Of a stretch of DNA of 64,000 nt, positions 1 to 9,372 are shown piece after piece (within the stretch, counting starts at the first letter, position 1; each line of letters opens with the position of its first letter). The stretch comes from JBNKFV01 sp050290265 (GTDB lineage Bacteria > Pseudomonadota > Gammaproteobacteria > Pseudomonadales > Cellvibrionaceae), in assembly GCA_050290265.1 (NCBI GenBank), contig JBNKHI010000006.1, forward strand, positions 1 through 64,000, read 5' to 3'. The notes under the pieces were generated by a model, which ran no database searches, had not been told where the DNA came from, and saw only the letters and a list, made by a program, of their open reading frames with translations. A program made the translations under genes and the position numbers.

Positions 1-1548
1 TCGTTATTGGTCACCGAATCAATGCTGTACGCTGATGGCCATGAATTATTGATTGATTTACTGCACGAGTTACAAAACGGGTCATGCAACGAGGCCACAA
101 CGAGAGTTCACGACCTCGCTCATCTAACTGACCTCACCAGCATGGAATGCATCGACTACCTGCATGGTTTTAGAATTCAAACGCGCGAACTCGCCAACAC
201 GCGATCAACAGCAGGCCTGCTGAAAAGCCAACGAGCGCTAAGTAATCCTATAACGCCGGGCACGTTAGTACTATGGCGCAGCACTTACAGCTCTGAACAG
301 CTGACAGAACTGCTCATGGCAGAAGAAAATATTTATGCGCAAATTGAATTAATCAGCATCCTTAGTGCTCGCATGGGTCTGCAAGCAGAAATCCCGTCCG
401 GCAATACGTTAAGGAGCCTTGCTGAAGATATATATCCACTCGCCGCAGAATGGCGATTATGGGGCGTTATGCGACGCTGTGCTGCACTCCTGGGCTGGTA
501 CGATGAGCACTTAGAGGAAGAACTCGCCCGGCTCGTACTCCTAGGCATTCGAGTTGCCATCGGTCGCTCTTATTCTGCTGATGTTTTAATTCAACGCCCG
601 CTCACTAATGCTGAAATCATGCAACGTATTAATGCATTTGGCGGTGATGATCCGCGAGTCAGGCTGCTGCTGCAGGAGTTAGTATTATTATTAGGTAAAC
701 TGGCAAAAATTGATCCTGACGTTTTCAAAAACACCTATACGTTACAATGCTGGCATCTACTGCTTCTGCTCAATGGTGAGCTGGCGCTGGCAATGAACCT
801 TTCTGAGGGAGATGCATTCGATGCCCTGCTGGAATTAAATCCTGAGGACATTTTACAGCGCCTACACCAGTTATTAATTAATACACAACAAAGTATTACT
901 CACTTAGCCAGTATGGAATCACTGCGCGTTGCGGATCACAACCAAAAGTTTATTACGCCGATATTTAACACTGCTTTTAATCCGGACATAGATAACCTAC
1001 AAGAAAATGGTGAAGAAGATTGGCTTGCCTGGCGCGTACAAAACGGCGCAGTGATGCGTTTAACCAATGAATTTTGTATGCGCCTTTGGCAAGACCTCAG
1101 TCAATGCCCCGGCCTAGTGATCGGTGATCGTTTAAATTCGCAAAGCCTTATCGACAGTAAAATTGTTCGCGCCGATATGACACCAGCGGAAAGAAATTTT
1201 ACGCTATTGATAGAAGACAAGCTCAACCTCATTCAAGCTTCGGAATACCGGCAACTGGTAATTGAAGCACTGCAGGTTATCTCTACCATTTTTATGGCTA
1301 ACCCTGCCTTAACCATCAATAATGTTATTGTTATTGATATATTTATTGCTTATGCAGTAAAAATTGAGTGGCAAGATGCCTTAAATAACAGTAACGGCAC
1401 TGGCACTGCGCCGTCAAAAGCGGATGCATGGGAGCACTTTTTCCACATGCCACCCCACGACGTTGCTAACGCACTTGTGAGCGCTTTTAAAGAACTCGTA
1501 AAAGAAAATGCTGAAGCAGAGACTTTACCCGAAACACAGCCCGGATGA
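1..1548 (+). CDS. C-terminal part of a GH15/phosphorylase-kinase-alpha-like protein (5' truncated by window edge)
   Basis: The frame is open from base 1, so the gene starts upstream; a TTG at base 7 is not a convincing start. The visible 515 residues are largely helical. The segment around residues 140-210 (AEWRLWGVMRRCAALLGWYD followed by LGIRVAIGRS and RPLTNAEIMQRI) resembles the helical tail of phosphorylase b kinase alpha/beta subunits, which in some bacteria is attached to an N-terminal GH15 glucoamylase-like domain. The catalytic domain, if there is one, lies outside the window. No signal peptide or membrane segment is visible here. The assignment rests on recalled motif similarity, so it is moderate only. 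A 9-bp inverted repeat overlaps the stop codon. Confidence 0.5.
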   Translation, partial: SLLVTESMLYADGHELLIDLLHELQNGSCNEATTRVHDLAHLTDLTSMECIDYLHGFRIQTRELANTRSTAGLLKSQRALSNPITPGTLVLWRSTYSSEQLTELLMAEENIYAQIELISILSARMGLQAEIPSGNTLRSLAEDIYPLAAEWRLWGVMRRCAALLGWYDEHLEEELARLVLLGIRVAIGRSYSADVLIQRPLTNAEIMQRINAFGGDDPRVRLLLQELVLLLGKLAKIDPDVFKNTYTLQCWHLLLLLNGELALAMNLSEGDAFDALLELNPEDILQRLHQLLINTQQSITHLASMESLRVADHNQKFITPIFNTAFNPDIDNLQENGEEDWLAWRVQNGAVMRLTNEFCMRLWQDLSQCPGLVIGDRLNSQSLIDSKIVRADMTPAERNFTLLIEDKLNLIQASEYRQLVIEALQVISTIFMANPALTINNVIVIDIFIAYAVKIEWQDALNNSNGTGTAPSKADAWEHFFHMPPHDVANALVSAFKELVKENAEAETLPETQPG

Positions 1549-1578
1549 ACTGTAACAGTGTAAGGCTGGTACAGTTCA
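1546..1578 (+). terminator. hairpin at the end of the first gene
   Basis: TGAACTGTA (1546-1554) pairs perfectly with TACAGTTCA (1570-1578) around a 15-nt loop. The first arm contains the TGA stop. It is followed by only a short T-containing stretch (CTTTAT), so it is a weak terminator at best. Confidence 0.3.
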
Positions 1579-1629
1579 CTTTATGAGCGCACTACAATTA
1601 TAAATTAACATTTGGAATACAGAGCTCGT

Positions 1630-2514
1630 ATGGAGTTTGCAGCGTTATTTAAATCGTTTTTTATCCCCTTGTGTTTATTTTCGGTAATGATGGGGTTGGG
1701 GCTTAGTCTCTCAGTACAAGAATTACTGCAAGCATTCAAGTCACCCAAAGCAATGATTGCGGGCTTGGCTGGACAAATAATACTACTGCCGCTGCTGGCC
1801 TTCGGCACAGCCTCGGTATTGCATTTAGCGCCGGAAATTTGCATCGGGATGATTCTCCTGGCCGCCTGCCCAGGCGGAATTACATCAAACGGATACGTTT
1901 TTGCCAGTAGAGGTGACTCAGCACTTTCGGTAGCACTCACGACCACTTCAAGCATTATTTGTGTCGCCAGCATTCCGTTTTTTCTAACTACGGCATTAAA
2001 ACTTTATGGAGAGAGCCAAGTATCAATAAATCTCCCCATTGGGTCTATGATGCTGGGGCTGGCAAAACTTACCGTACTGCCAGTTTCATTGGGTATGCTA
2101 ATACACTATGTGCGGCCAAAGTTTGCACAGCGAATGATAGAACCACTCAGAATAATCACACTGGTCATTTTGATCATTGTCATACTTGGCAGTTCATGGC
2201 TGGCCATTGACGTTATCAAAAACAATTTTCTTAGTATTGGCTTTGTGGCAGTAGGACTGAATATCTGCGCCATGGCAATGGGCTATGGACTGTCCCGTTT
2301 AACTAGATTAAACAACGCCCAAACAGTAGCGATTACTTATGAGGTTGGCATTCAAAATCTAGCCTTGGCGCTCGTGCTGGCAAATACCATTTTACAAAAA
2401 CCCGAGTATGCAATTTTCTCAATTGTCTACGCGTTTATGATGAAATTTTCGGCACTCAGTTTTATGGCCTATAGCAAAAAATTACTACGAGAAAATGAGT
2501 CTATTGCGCCGTAA
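1630..2514 (+). CDS. bile acid:sodium symporter (BASS) family transporter
   Basis: A membrane protein of 294 residues with about nine to ten hydrophobic segments. The segment near residue 80 (ILLAACPGGITSNGYVF) carries the AxCPGG..SN signature of the BASS/SBF family, in which sodium-binding residues lie on broken helices. A second conserved stretch near residue 235 (TYEVGIQNLALAL) matches the second half of the fold. The family imports organic anions such as bile acids, pantoate or keto acids with sodium; the substrate cannot be told here. A TTG at 1612 extends the frame, but the ATG at 1630 gives the usual N-terminus. It stands alone, convergent with the GGDEF gene. Confidence 0.85.
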   Translation: MEFAALFKSFFIPLCLFSVMMGLGLSLSVQELLQAFKSPKAMIAGLAGQIILLPLLAFGTASVLHLAPEICIGMILLAACPGGITSNGYVFASRGDSALSVALTTTSSIICVASIPFFLTTALKLYGESQVSINLPIGSMMLGLAKLTVLPVSLGMLIHYVRPKFAQRMIEPLRIITLVILIIVILGSSWLAIDVIKNNFLSIGFVAVGLNICAMAMGYGLSRLTRLNNAQTVAITYEVGIQNLALALVLANTILQKPEYAIFSIVYAFMMKFSALSFMAYSKKLLRENESIAP

Positions 2515-2555
2515 CTACTGCTATAGTGAGACGGAGAATACTTCGAAGAAAAAGC

Positions 2556-3431
2556 TTAGTCGACATATTTAACGACCTGATTACCACCTGCCTTTTTTGC
2601 TTCGTACATGGCTTGATCAGCGCAGTGAATCAGGTCCTGAAAGTCAGCAGCGTTTTCAGGATAGTGTGCAAGTCCGATACTTGGCGATAACTGTAATTCA
2701 AGACCGCTTGACTCAAACAGCTGCATTAGGGCTAAGCGTATATTTTCACCCACCATTAACGCCTCATCAGCGCCGCCGGTATCATTCAATACAACCAGAA
2801 ACTCATCCCCACCAAAACGCCCAACAGTATCCGACGCTCGCACGCAGCCATTCAAACATCCAGCAATATTTTTAAGCACCTCATCACCCGTTGCATGGCC
2901 GTGGGTATCATTCACCGATTTAAATCCGTCAATATCAATAAACAATAATGAAAGCTGGCTTTGATCACGACGAACCTTGCGTACGGCAGCCTGAATTCTA
3001 TCCATCAACAACGCGCGGTTTGGCAAATCTGTCAGTGAATCGTGCCCTGCCATATGTCGAAGCTGCATTTCCATCTGCTTACGCTCACTGATGTCATGTG
3101 CAACCGCTACACGCACCTGATGTTTTTCTGACCATTGCGCCGACCACAAAACATGGACAACATTTCCATTTTTGTGAACCCAACGATTTTCAAATCGTGG
3201 CTCAACGGCGCCAGAAAGAATTTTTTCTACGGTTTGCAATGTTTTTTCAACATCCTCATCATGGACAAATGTAATCATGGGCAGACCAATAACGTCTTTT
3301 GGTTTATAGCCAAAAACAGTCTCAAATGCAGGACTGACGTAGACAAAAACTCCATCTCGATCAACCGCACACACCGCATCAAGCATCAGCTCAATCACAT
3401 CGGACAGTTCGATCAGGTCATTCAGTTTCAT
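2556..3431 (-). CDS. PAS domain diguanylate cyclase
   Basis: A 291-residue soluble protein. An N-terminal PAS sensor domain (about residues 10-125, with the typical start DAVCAVDRDGVFVYVSPAFE and a PAC tail) is followed by a GGDEF domain (about 130-290). The active site reads GGDEF, and the inhibitory I-site RASD (RxxD) sits five residues upstream, so an active, product-inhibited c-di-GMP synthase is expected. The frame extends to 3503, but the ATG at 3431, preceded by AAGGTAAAG, begins a natural N-terminus. No membrane segment is seen, so it should be cytoplasmic. The signal sensed is unknown. Confidence 0.88.
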   Translation of the reverse strand: MKLNDLIELSDVIELMLDAVCAVDRDGVFVYVSPAFETVFGYKPKDVIGLPMITFVHDEDVEKTLQTVEKILSGAVEPRFENRWVHKNGNVVHVLWSAQWSEKHQVRVAVAHDISERKQMEMQLRHMAGHDSLTDLPNRALLMDRIQAAVRKVRRDQSQLSLLFIDIDGFKSVNDTHGHATGDEVLKNIAGCLNGCVRASDTVGRFGGDEFLVVLNDTGGADEALMVGENIRLALMQLFESSGLELQLSPSIGLAHYPENAADFQDLIHCADQAMYEAKKAGGNQVVKYVD

Positions 3432-3514
3432 ACTATCTTTACCTTTACCACTTACGTGCAACGCAATAATCCTTTCGCAAAAAACTCCATTAACCAGGAT
3501 CAACTACATCTAGA

Positions 3515-4840
3515 TTACAAACTAACATCTTTCATGGTCATGGTATAAAACGCGCAAACTAAGGCCAATAGAGCCAAGAACAACACAGTCAGTTGTGCAG
3601 AGTAACATTCTGCGATCAAACCAACACCGCCGCTAAAAAGCATTAAAACACCAATTAACGTATTACCTACCGCTACATAGCTAGCTCGATTATCGTCATT
3701 AGCCATATCCACCAGATAGGTTTTTCGCCCCAGCCTGGCGCCAGCGTGAGAAACACAGACAATAAAAAACAATAACGACAACCCCCAATTTTCTGACAAT
3801 TGTGTTCCAAACGTCGCCATTAACCAGAACGACAGCCCTGCCGCTGCAGCGATAAAAGAGGCCATAACCATCGTCAGTCTACTGGAGTAATCACTGAGTT
3901 TCCCCCAAATAACGCCACTCAAAATCCCGGCCAGACCATTAGCGATAATGAAGTGCCCCAGCATATTGCCAGTTTCTGCTTGTCGCTGTACGGAAAGGAC
4001 TAAAAAAGGCGGCATAAGTGCAAGGCTCAACAGCAACGTACGACCAATCAAATAATGACGAAACACTTTATCCGATTTGACAATAGCTACACTCTGTAAT
4101 GCTGCCAGCAAACCTGGCGTGCTTTTTTTTACAGTGCTTTTCGGTTCTTTTATCGCATTAAACAAAAGCGCGGCAACGAGCCATAATGACGCAGCGACTG
4201 TAAAAAACACCACAAAAACGGCTACCTGACCCAGTTTAGCGGAGGTTTGTGGCGATTCGACTAACAAAAATAGACCTAATGCCAAAACAAAAACACTCGA
4301 TATACTGGCACTAAAACCCATCAAGGTACCACGCCGACTTTTGGCTACGGTTTTGCCAAGCACATCTTTGGCAGTGACAGAGCAGATTCCTCGGGCCAGA
4401 CTATAAAGCAAAAAGGCTATCAAAATTATGAGGCTGGCAAACCCTTGATACTCCAGCGCTGTCACTATCGCTAAGAGCCCCAATGCCAGCGCTGAAACAA
4501 CCGCACCGAATATCCACGCCCACTTCCTTACTGCCATATTTTGTATGACTTGGCTTACCCACAATTGCGGCAACAAGACACCCGCCTCACGCATAGGAAC
4601 AATAAAGCCTACCAGTATTGAGCTACTACCCAGACTGCCAAGCAGCCACGGCATGATAATGCGTGCGCTGGTTAATTCATCTGCAATTTTGGTAAATATG
4701 TTGGCTAGCAGGTAGGCAAAAAAATTACGCGGAATGTGGGCGTGAGCTTCAGTGGGGACATCGTTGTTAACGCTTATATTTTTATCACCAGTGACGAAGC
4801 CATAAGATCTCATAAGCAGGGATTTAGATTGCATCGACAC
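3515..4840 (-). CDS. MFS transporter
   Basis: 441 residues with about twelve hydrophobic segments and a short cytoplasmic N-terminus of about 30 residues. The glycine-rich loop between TM8 and TM9 (SGVIWGKLSDYSSRLTM) and the loop after TM2/TM3 fit the major facilitator fold. Substrate is not predictable. It lies 84 bp upstream of the GGDEF gene on the same strand, and no terminator is seen between them. The 142 bp upstream separate it from the AraC gene. Confidence 0.8.
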   Translation of the reverse strand: MSMQSKSLLMRSYGFVTGDKNISVNNDVPTEAHAHIPRNFFAYLLANIFTKIADELTSARIIMPWLLGSLGSSSILVGFIVPMREAGVLLPQLWVSQVIQNMAVRKWAWIFGAVVSALALGLLAIVTALEYQGFASLIILIAFLLYSLARGICSVTAKDVLGKTVAKSRRGTLMGFSASISSVFVLALGLFLLVESPQTSAKLGQVAVFVVFFTVAASLWLVAALLFNAIKEPKSTVKKSTPGLLAALQSVAIVKSDKVFRHYLIGRTLLLSLALMPPFLVLSVQRQAETGNMLGHFIIANGLAGILSGVIWGKLSDYSSRLTMVMASFIAAAAGLSFWLMATFGTQLSENWGLSLLFFIVCVSHAGARLGRKTYLVDMANDDNRASYVAVGNTLIGVLMLFSGGVGLIAECYSAQLTVLFLALLALVCAFYTMTMKDVSL

Positions 4841-4982
4841 AATATTGAGCTCTGTAATAGCATTTTGAGGAGTAAAATAAGGTCGGCAAGCGTAAACGTA
4901 AACGTGCGGCTGGACAAGAGTCTACCATTCAATAACCCCTGCCCTTTAAAATGCTCGCTATCGGGCATCATCAGGCGGGCAG

Positions 4983-5966
4983 TTACTCAAGAGGCTTCTC
5001 TGATGGCATCTTAAACTCTCGCGGGCTAACACCGTGAAACGCATGAAAGCGCCGACTGAAATGACTTGGGTTCTGGTACCCCATCCTGTAGCAGACTTCA
5101 GTAACAGAATGACCGGCCTGCAGTAGATCTGCGGCTTTTTGCAAGCGTTGCTGTTGCTGAAATTCAGCAGGCGTACAACCGATATGCTTTTTAAATTCGG
5201 CAAAAAATCGGCTTCTACTCATGCAGGCAATGCGCCGAAGCTGGTCAATATCAATCGGCTGCTCCACGTGTTTGATCAAATACCCAACGGCAGCTGACAA
5301 CCCATTTAAATCCGGGTTTTCCTGGCAAGCCTTTAGAACCAGCGAGCGGGTTTGGAACCGCAACATGCGGACCACCAGTTCGCTCACGCCAAGATCAACC
5401 AGAAAATCACGATCTGCGGCATTACCCGTAAATGTCTCGACCATGCGTTCTAGCAGTTGCTGCGTGGCATTGGAGTGATCTGCGTGAATACGCGTATCAG
5501 CATCGTAGCGCCAGGTATCAAAATCCGGTAACAAAGGCTTGGTGCCATTCAAACTATCGCATATCTGCCGCACGCGCTGGGAGCTGATTTCGACAGTCAA
5601 ACACGTGGTGGGACTGGTTAGCTCAGCATCAGGAAAATCGATATAAATCGTCTCTCCTGGAGCCATAACAAAGGACTGCTGTGGCAGAAACTCCGCCTTA
5701 AAGTTATCTCCGGCATGTAACACCTTGCGGCCAGTAATCATCCCACAGTACAACAGCTCGCCAGCAGACAGCGCAACGTTCTCTGCTGGCACATAAGTAT
5801 CATAAATACTCAGTTCTGCATTAGGGCCGGCAAAAGCCACACGGTCTTCAACCAGGTTCTTCGGTGATTGCGAATGCGCTGTATGTATAGAGAGCATAAA
5901 TCCCGCCTCGGTATCGCTTTTATTCTGGAGCTGGAGTGCAGATTTCTGGACTTTCAGTCCACTCAA
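4983..5966 (-). CDS. AraC family transcriptional regulator
   Basis: 327 residues. The N-terminal 200 residues look like the AraC_N-type effector-binding region, and the C-terminal 100 form the double helix-turn-helix: the first HTH is around PIDIDQLRRIACMSRSRFF, and the second ends with the family signature GYQNPSHFSRRFHAFHGVSP. It is divergent from the aldehyde dehydrogenase at 6045 across a 78-bp gap, so it most likely controls that gene. Related arrangements regulate alcohol or aldehyde oxidation in proteobacteria; the inducer here is unknown. Confidence 0.88.
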   Translation of the reverse strand: MSGLKVQKSALQLQNKSDTEAGFMLSIHTAHSQSPKNLVEDRVAFAGPNAELSIYDTYVPAENVALSAGELLYCGMITGRKVLHAGDNFKAEFLPQQSFVMAPGETIYIDFPDAELTSPTTCLTVEISSQRVRQICDSLNGTKPLLPDFDTWRYDADTRIHADHSNATQQLLERMVETFTGNAADRDFLVDLGVSELVVRMLRFQTRSLVLKACQENPDLNGLSAAVGYLIKHVEQPIDIDQLRRIACMSRSRFFAEFKKHIGCTPAEFQQQQRLQKAADLLQAGHSVTEVCYRMGYQNPSHFSRRFHAFHGVSPREFKMPSEKPLE

Positions 5967-6044
5967 ACAGACTGGCAGGCAAGTTCAAAACTACCGCCAT
6001 TGGTAGCCTAGGCGTGACATACAAAACAATAAAAGGAACAAACC

Positions 6045-7565
6045 ATGTTATACGCCGAACCTGGACAACCTAACGCACTGTTAGCTTTTAAGTCTCGTTA
6101 CTATAACTATATTGGTGGCGAGTGGGTAGCACCTGTCAAAGGTGAGTATTTCCAAAATTTATCACCGGTTAATGGTGAACCGTTCTGCGAAATACCACGA
6201 TCTACCGAAGAAGATATAGAATTAGCCCTGGATGCAGCGCACGCGGCCAAAGCCAGCTGGGGTAGTACCAGCCCCACGGACCGGTCCAATATACTGTTGC
6301 GTATCGCTGACCGTATCGAACAACACCTGGAAATGCTGGCTGTCGCCGAGACATGGGACAATGGTAAAGCCGTTCGTGAAACGCTAGCCGCAGATATCCC
6401 CTTGGCGGTGGACCACTTCCGGTACTTTGCAGGCTGTATTCGTGCTCAGGAAGGCAGCGCCTCAGAAATAGATGCCAATACCGTCTCCTATCACTTTCAT
6501 GAACCACTGGGCGTTGTCGGACAAATTATCCCCTGGAACTTCCCATTATTGATGGCAGCCTGGAAGCTTGCGCCAGCCCTTGCCGCAGGTAATTGCGTTG
6601 TTTTAAAACCGGCTGAACAAACCCCCGCCTCTATTTTAGTGCTGATGGAAACTATTGGTGACCTACTGCCCCCAGGCGTACTCAACGTGGTGAATGGTTT
6701 TGGTAAGGAAGCCGGTGAGGCCTTAGCTACCAGCACCCGAATAGCGAAGATTGCTTTTACCGGATCTACGCCGGTTGGCTCCAGAATTCTCGAATGTGCA
6801 GCGAAAAATATTATCCCTTCTACCGTAGAACTGGGAGGCAAATCCCCCAATATCTACTTTGAAGATATCATGCGCTTTGAAGACAATTATCTGAGTAAGT
6901 GTGTTGAAGGTTTGGTACTCGCCTTTTTCAACCAGGGAGAAGTATGCACTTGCCCATCCCGAGCGCTCATTCACGAATCGATTTACGACGATTTCGCTGG
7001 CCTAGTCGTCGAGCGCGCCGCCAGTATTAAGCGCGGCCACCCATTAGATACCGAAACCCAAGTGGGTGCGCAAGCATCAGCTCAGCAATTTGAGAAAATC
7101 CTCAGCTATATCGATATTGGTCGCAAAGAAGGCGCAGAAGTCCTGTTAGGCGGTGGACAGGAATCTCTGGCAGGTAGTCTCGGTGGCGGTTATTACATTC
7201 AACCGACCCTACTCAAGGGTACCAATGATATGCGTGTATTCCAGGAAGAGATTTTCGGCCCGGTAGTTGGCATCACAACCTTCAAGGACGAGAGCGAAGC
7301 ACTGGCCATTGCGAACAATGTGGACTTTGGTTTGGGCGCAGGCCTATGGACCCGCGATATGAACCGTGCCTACCGAATGGGTCGAGGTATTCAAGCCGGA
7401 CGTGTGTGGACCAATTGCTACCACCACTACCCTGCACATGCAGCCTTTGGTGGTTACAAAAAATCCGGTATTGGCCGTGAAACCCATAAAATTGCCTTGG
7501 AACACTATCAACAGACCAAAAACCTTCTTGTCAGTTACGACACCAACCCACTGGGCTTTTTTTAA
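6045..7565 (+). CDS. NAD(P)-dependent aldehyde dehydrogenase, AcoD/ExaC-like
   Basis: 506 residues, the normal ALDH length. It shows the N-terminal YYNYIGGEWVAP stretch of the acetaldehyde-type group, the Rossmann segment with FTGSTPVG, the catalytic Glu in ELGGKSPN and the nucleophile in NQGEVCTCPSR (double cysteine as in AcoD-like enzymes). The C-terminal GGYKKSGIGRE is also present. It should oxidise short aliphatic or related aldehydes to acids. AAAGGAAC sits 8 nt before the ATG. A strong terminator follows, so this is a single-gene transcript, probably driven by the divergent AraC regulator. Confidence 0.92.
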   Translation: MLYAEPGQPNALLAFKSRYYNYIGGEWVAPVKGEYFQNLSPVNGEPFCEIPRSTEEDIELALDAAHAAKASWGSTSPTDRSNILLRIADRIEQHLEMLAVAETWDNGKAVRETLAADIPLAVDHFRYFAGCIRAQEGSASEIDANTVSYHFHEPLGVVGQIIPWNFPLLMAAWKLAPALAAGNCVVLKPAEQTPASILVLMETIGDLLPPGVLNVVNGFGKEAGEALATSTRIAKIAFTGSTPVGSRILECAAKNIIPSTVELGGKSPNIYFEDIMRFEDNYLSKCVEGLVLAFFNQGEVCTCPSRALIHESIYDDFAGLVVERAASIKRGHPLDTETQVGAQASAQQFEKILSYIDIGRKEGAEVLLGGGQESLAGSLGGGYYIQPTLLKGTNDMRVFQEEIFGPVVGITTFKDESEALAIANNVDFGLGAGLWTRDMNRAYRMGRGIQAGRVWTNCYHHYPAHAAFGGYKKSGIGRETHKIALEHYQQTKNLLVSYDTNPLGFF

Positions 7566-7617
7566 TAGCGCGTGACAGCGCATCCTCTAGTTTAAGTGCT
7601 AGATAGCACTCAGCTCG

Positions 7618-7649
7618 GGAGCCTTTACGAGAGTAAAGGCTCCTTTTTT
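7618..7649 (+). terminator. rho-independent terminator after the ALDH gene
   Basis: GGAGCCTTTAC (7618-7628) pairs perfectly with GTAAAGGCTCC (7633-7643) around the tetraloop GAGA and is followed by six T residues. Confidence 0.9.
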
Positions 7650-8024
7650 AAGCAACGATATTTAAGCCTGGATAATAAGGTGTTATCAGGACCCAGCCTC
7701 ACCTAGATCGATTGCCGCGGTCAAAGAGGAATACCAACACTAAGCCTGACGGTCCCAAAATACCGAGACAAGGCTCATTTCATGAAGATTGAACCCATCT
7801 ACAAAAGACCTGTCTTAACGTGTAAGTAACGCCTCATTCAATCAATAGCGTCGAATTGATGCCAGTCGACGCGAAATCGGGCACTGCTAATTAATGGCAA
7901 GTAACGCTACTAGCATTATTTATTCTAGGCCCCATTGCTATTGCGCAGTATTTTTGCGAACGTATTGACAGTCAAACGCACGCACATTAAGTGTCAGCTT
8001 GGATAAAAGGTTAATCCCACTCTC
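7650..8024. other. 375-bp intergenic stretch
   Basis: No convincing gene or RNA. A TTGACA at 7965-7970 could be a -35 box for the DUF3014 gene, but no good -10 follows at 16-18 bp. Otherwise nothing is seen. Confidence 0.4.
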
Positions 8025-8825
8025 ATGAATAAAACAACGCCGTACATTGCAATTGCCGCCGTACTGATTATTGCGACAGGGTTATATGTTTATACGAAAC
8101 CCGGCAAACAGGCAGAAACCGTCTCAGTGCCAGAGGTCGCAGAACCCATCACCGCGCCAGCACCTTCAGCACCGGTACAAGCTGAAGAACCCCCAATGCC
8201 CGCGCCTGCACCCGAACCTGAAAAACCTGTTAAACCCGCGCTGATCGCCCCACCGCCGTCATTGGATACCAGCGACGCAGCCGTTATCAACCTCGTAAAC
8301 AACCTGTCTCCCGAGCTTACCGCCTGGCTGGTACCCGAAGAACAAATCAGGAAATGGGTGCTCACCGTGGATCTTCTGGCGGAAGGGAAAACACCGAGAA
8401 AATACCAACCACTCAACTACCCGATGCCCAAATTTTCTGTCACTAAAGAAGACGGCAAAATTTACCCGGATGAGTCCAACTTCAATCGCGCTTCACGGTT
8501 AATTGAGGTAATTGAAAAGATTGAGCCAACCAAAGTCGCTGAATACATTCGCTACTGGCAACCATTGGGCGACAGCGCTTATGGTGAGCTGGGCAAAGAT
8601 GGTCAATTTCTAAGCAAAGTAAAACAAGCATTAGACCAAATTCTCAACGCAAAACCACAGCCAGAAAACCCTGTTTTGGTGCAACCTTCGGTGTTCTTTA
8701 TGTATGAAGACAAAGAATTACAAAACAGTAGCGACATCCAAAAACTACTCTGGCGCATTGGTCCTGACAACACCCAAAAGGTACAGGACTATGCGCGAAA
8801 ACTCAGGGACGAATTAAACAAATAG
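8025..8825 (+). CDS. DUF3014 domain protein, membrane-anchored
   Basis: 266 residues. One N-terminal transmembrane helix (about residues 7-24) is followed by a Pro/Ala/Glu-rich linker (about 30-80), then a globular region of about 180 residues starting SLDTSDAAVINLVNNLSPEL. This layout and the segment RKYQPLNYP match the DUF3014 family, whose function is not established. The C-terminal domain should be periplasmic. It stands alone between two intergenic stretches, so context gives no hint of its role. Confidence 0.75.
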   Translation: MNKTTPYIAIAAVLIIATGLYVYTKPGKQAETVSVPEVAEPITAPAPSAPVQAEEPPMPAPAPEPEKPVKPALIAPPPSLDTSDAAVINLVNNLSPELTAWLVPEEQIRKWVLTVDLLAEGKTPRKYQPLNYPMPKFSVTKEDGKIYPDESNFNRASRLIEVIEKIEPTKVAEYIRYWQPLGDSAYGELGKDGQFLSKVKQALDQILNAKPQPENPVLVQPSVFFMYEDKELQNSSDIQKLLWRIGPDNTQKVQDYARKLRDELNK

Positions 8826-9311
8826 TATTGAGAACATACCAGATTCACCGTCCTTATAAGAAGCCACTTTATTCAACCCCGCTCTGGCTAGCCTAAAAAG
8901 GCTGCCGGGCGGCTGAGCTACCTCCACAGATCCAAAAAAGGGCCGAAAAGTTCTGGCTGCCAGACTCGGTTTCTGGATTCTTCATTCCTTAGTGCTACCA
9001 CTATCAGTGTTATCTTGCCCCTGCTGGCACAACCGTAGGTCCGGCTTTCTTACAGCGTCAATACATGCGCATCAGGCACCGATGATTAGGTTTGGGTACT
9101 TATTAAGGTCACATTAGCGGTAAAAACTTATGGAGCGCCTTTAAAAAACCTGGGCGAGGTTCCTGCTGCGTATGGAAAACAGAAAAGAAAACACCAGACA
9201 TAGTCGATGTTGAGCCTTGGGAAAAGCCACGTTTTGAGCCAATAGAATAGACGCAATCCTACTATACAGAATAGTCAACTAGGTTTGGCTGACTGCAAAA
9301 ATTTTCTTGAT
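8826..9311. other. gene-poor stretch with one non-ATG open frame
   Basis: Between DUF3014 and the ThDP enzyme. Apart from the short open frame described at 9107-9250, no gene, RNA or repeat is apparent. Confidence 0.4.
9107..9250 (+). pseudogene. 47-codon open frame without ATG, possible small gene or remnant
   Basis: The frame runs from a TAA (9104-9106) to a TAG (9248-9250). Its composition looks protein-like in the second half (TPDIVDVEPWEKPRFEPIE before the stop). There is no ATG/GTG/TTG near the start; an ATT at 9113 has AAGGT just upstream. It could be the tail of a decayed gene or a small protein with an unusual start. No family is recognised. Confidence 0.15.
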
Positions 9312-9343
9312 AAAAAAAACCACTACTACTTTCGTAGCAGTGG
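9312..9343 (-). terminator. terminator of the transaminase/ThDP operon
   Basis: On the minus strand CCACTGCTAC pairs with GTAGTAGTGG (one wobble) around GAAA and runs into eight T residues (A-tract 9312-9319 on the plus strand). It lies 30 bp beyond the stop of the ThDP enzyme gene. Confidence 0.85.
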
Positions 9344-9372
9344 CATAAGAGCAAGTTAAACAACGGTAAAAG

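Noticed and set aside
7782..7829. 15-codon frame starting ATG in the ALDH-DUF3014 gap
   Set aside because: Too short, no ribosome site and no coupling to a neighbour.
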